Source of the DNA: a bacterium
Lineage (GTDB): Bacteria; RBG-13-66-14
Length of the DNA: 6,563 bases
Direction: 5' to 3'
Assembly (NCBI GenBank): GCA_021107695.1
Contig: JAIOSI010000171.1
Coordinates: forward strand, 1-6,563
The position numbers and the translations under genes were made by a program. Below the pieces are notes generated by a model. The model ran no database searches. It was given only the letters and a program-made list of their open reading frames with translations, and had not been told where the DNA came from. Below are positions 6,492 to 6,563 of the stretch, in pieces (within the stretch, counting starts at the first letter, position 1; each line of letters starts with the position of its first letter).

Positions 6492-6563
6492 TGGCATCGC
6501 GGATTCGCCCGATACGCAATGCACCGCTAACAAAGAAACCGATTCGGAAAAAAGCGATTGATC
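6491..6563 (+). CDS. cheB: CheB linker leading to the methylesterase domain, -1 frame (3' partial)
   Basis: From ATG 6491 the frame stays open to the window end, 24 codons: a basic, Pro-rich peptide (MASRIRPIRNAP, then TKKPIRKKAID). It looks like the normal CheB interdomain linker, and the final KKAID fits the residues that usually come just before the IGASTGG-type active-site start of the methylesterase. The catalytic Ser-His-Asp region is outside the window, so the enzyme itself is not seen. If read without a break from the receiver, a -1 shift at CCA/AGG gives LIPKVLMASRIRP, a smooth CheB-like join, which argues that the two parts were once one frame. It may be translated separately by coupling, or the break may be an error. 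Confidence 0.55.
   Translation, partial: MASRIRPIRNAPLTKKPIRKKAID

Noticed and set aside
6474..6492. Programmed -1 ribosomal frameshift in cheB
   Set aside because: There is no X-XXY-YYZ slippery heptamer near CCA AGG, so translational coupling or a one-base deletion is more likely.
6029..6533. Minus-strand open frames opposite cheB
   Set aside because: They mirror the receiver coding sequence; no ribosome site or family resemblance is seen.

Overview
The window holds part of a chemosensory (Che-type) signalling cluster from a bacterium of moderate GC content, about 55-57% by eye. All recognisable genes lie on the + strand: the end of a methyl-accepting chemotaxis protein (MCP), cheR, a small Hpt (histidine phosphotransfer) protein, a very large hybrid cheA carrying its own receiver domain, and the start of cheB. 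The phylum cannot be assigned from the sequence. The absence of a C-terminal NWETF-type pentapeptide on the receptor and the hybrid CheA both argue against an enteric-type flagellar system.

Layout: 1-832, MCP signalling domain (5' end outside the window). 833-1006, spacer with a C/G-rich perfect inverted repeat. 1007-1921, CheR methyltransferase. 1939-2370, single-domain Hpt protein. 2371-2564, spacer with a 69-bp nested palindromic (REP-like) element. 2565-5831, CheA of 1088 residues: about 300 residues of unrecognised N-terminal sequence, Hpt, long dimerisation region, ATPase, CheW-like domain and receiver. 5832-6107, spacer with several hairpins and no gene. 6108-6491, CheB receiver domain, ending in a stop. 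6491 to the window end, the CheB linker continuing in the -1 frame towards a methylesterase domain that is not visible.

How the genes would work together: the MCP controls CheA autophosphorylation. CheR methylates and CheB demethylates receptor glutamates for adaptation. Phosphate can go from the CheA Hpt histidine to the receiver fused to CheA, to CheB, and possibly to or from the separate Hpt protein. The order MCP-cheR-cheA-cheB, the C-terminal receiver on CheA and an extended dimerisation region with a 'MEFDRFTE' segment recall the Pil-Chp (pilJ-pilK-chpA-chpB) class of type IV pilus-type chemosensory systems. That class assignment is inference. No cheW or stand-alone cheY is present in the window.

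The points most worth a second look are the cheB split by a TAATG stop/start overlap with a well-placed Shine-Dalgarno, the undescribed N-terminus of CheA with a tandem 15-residue motif, the separate Hpt gene beside a CheA with no P2 domain, and the palindromic repeats in the spacers.
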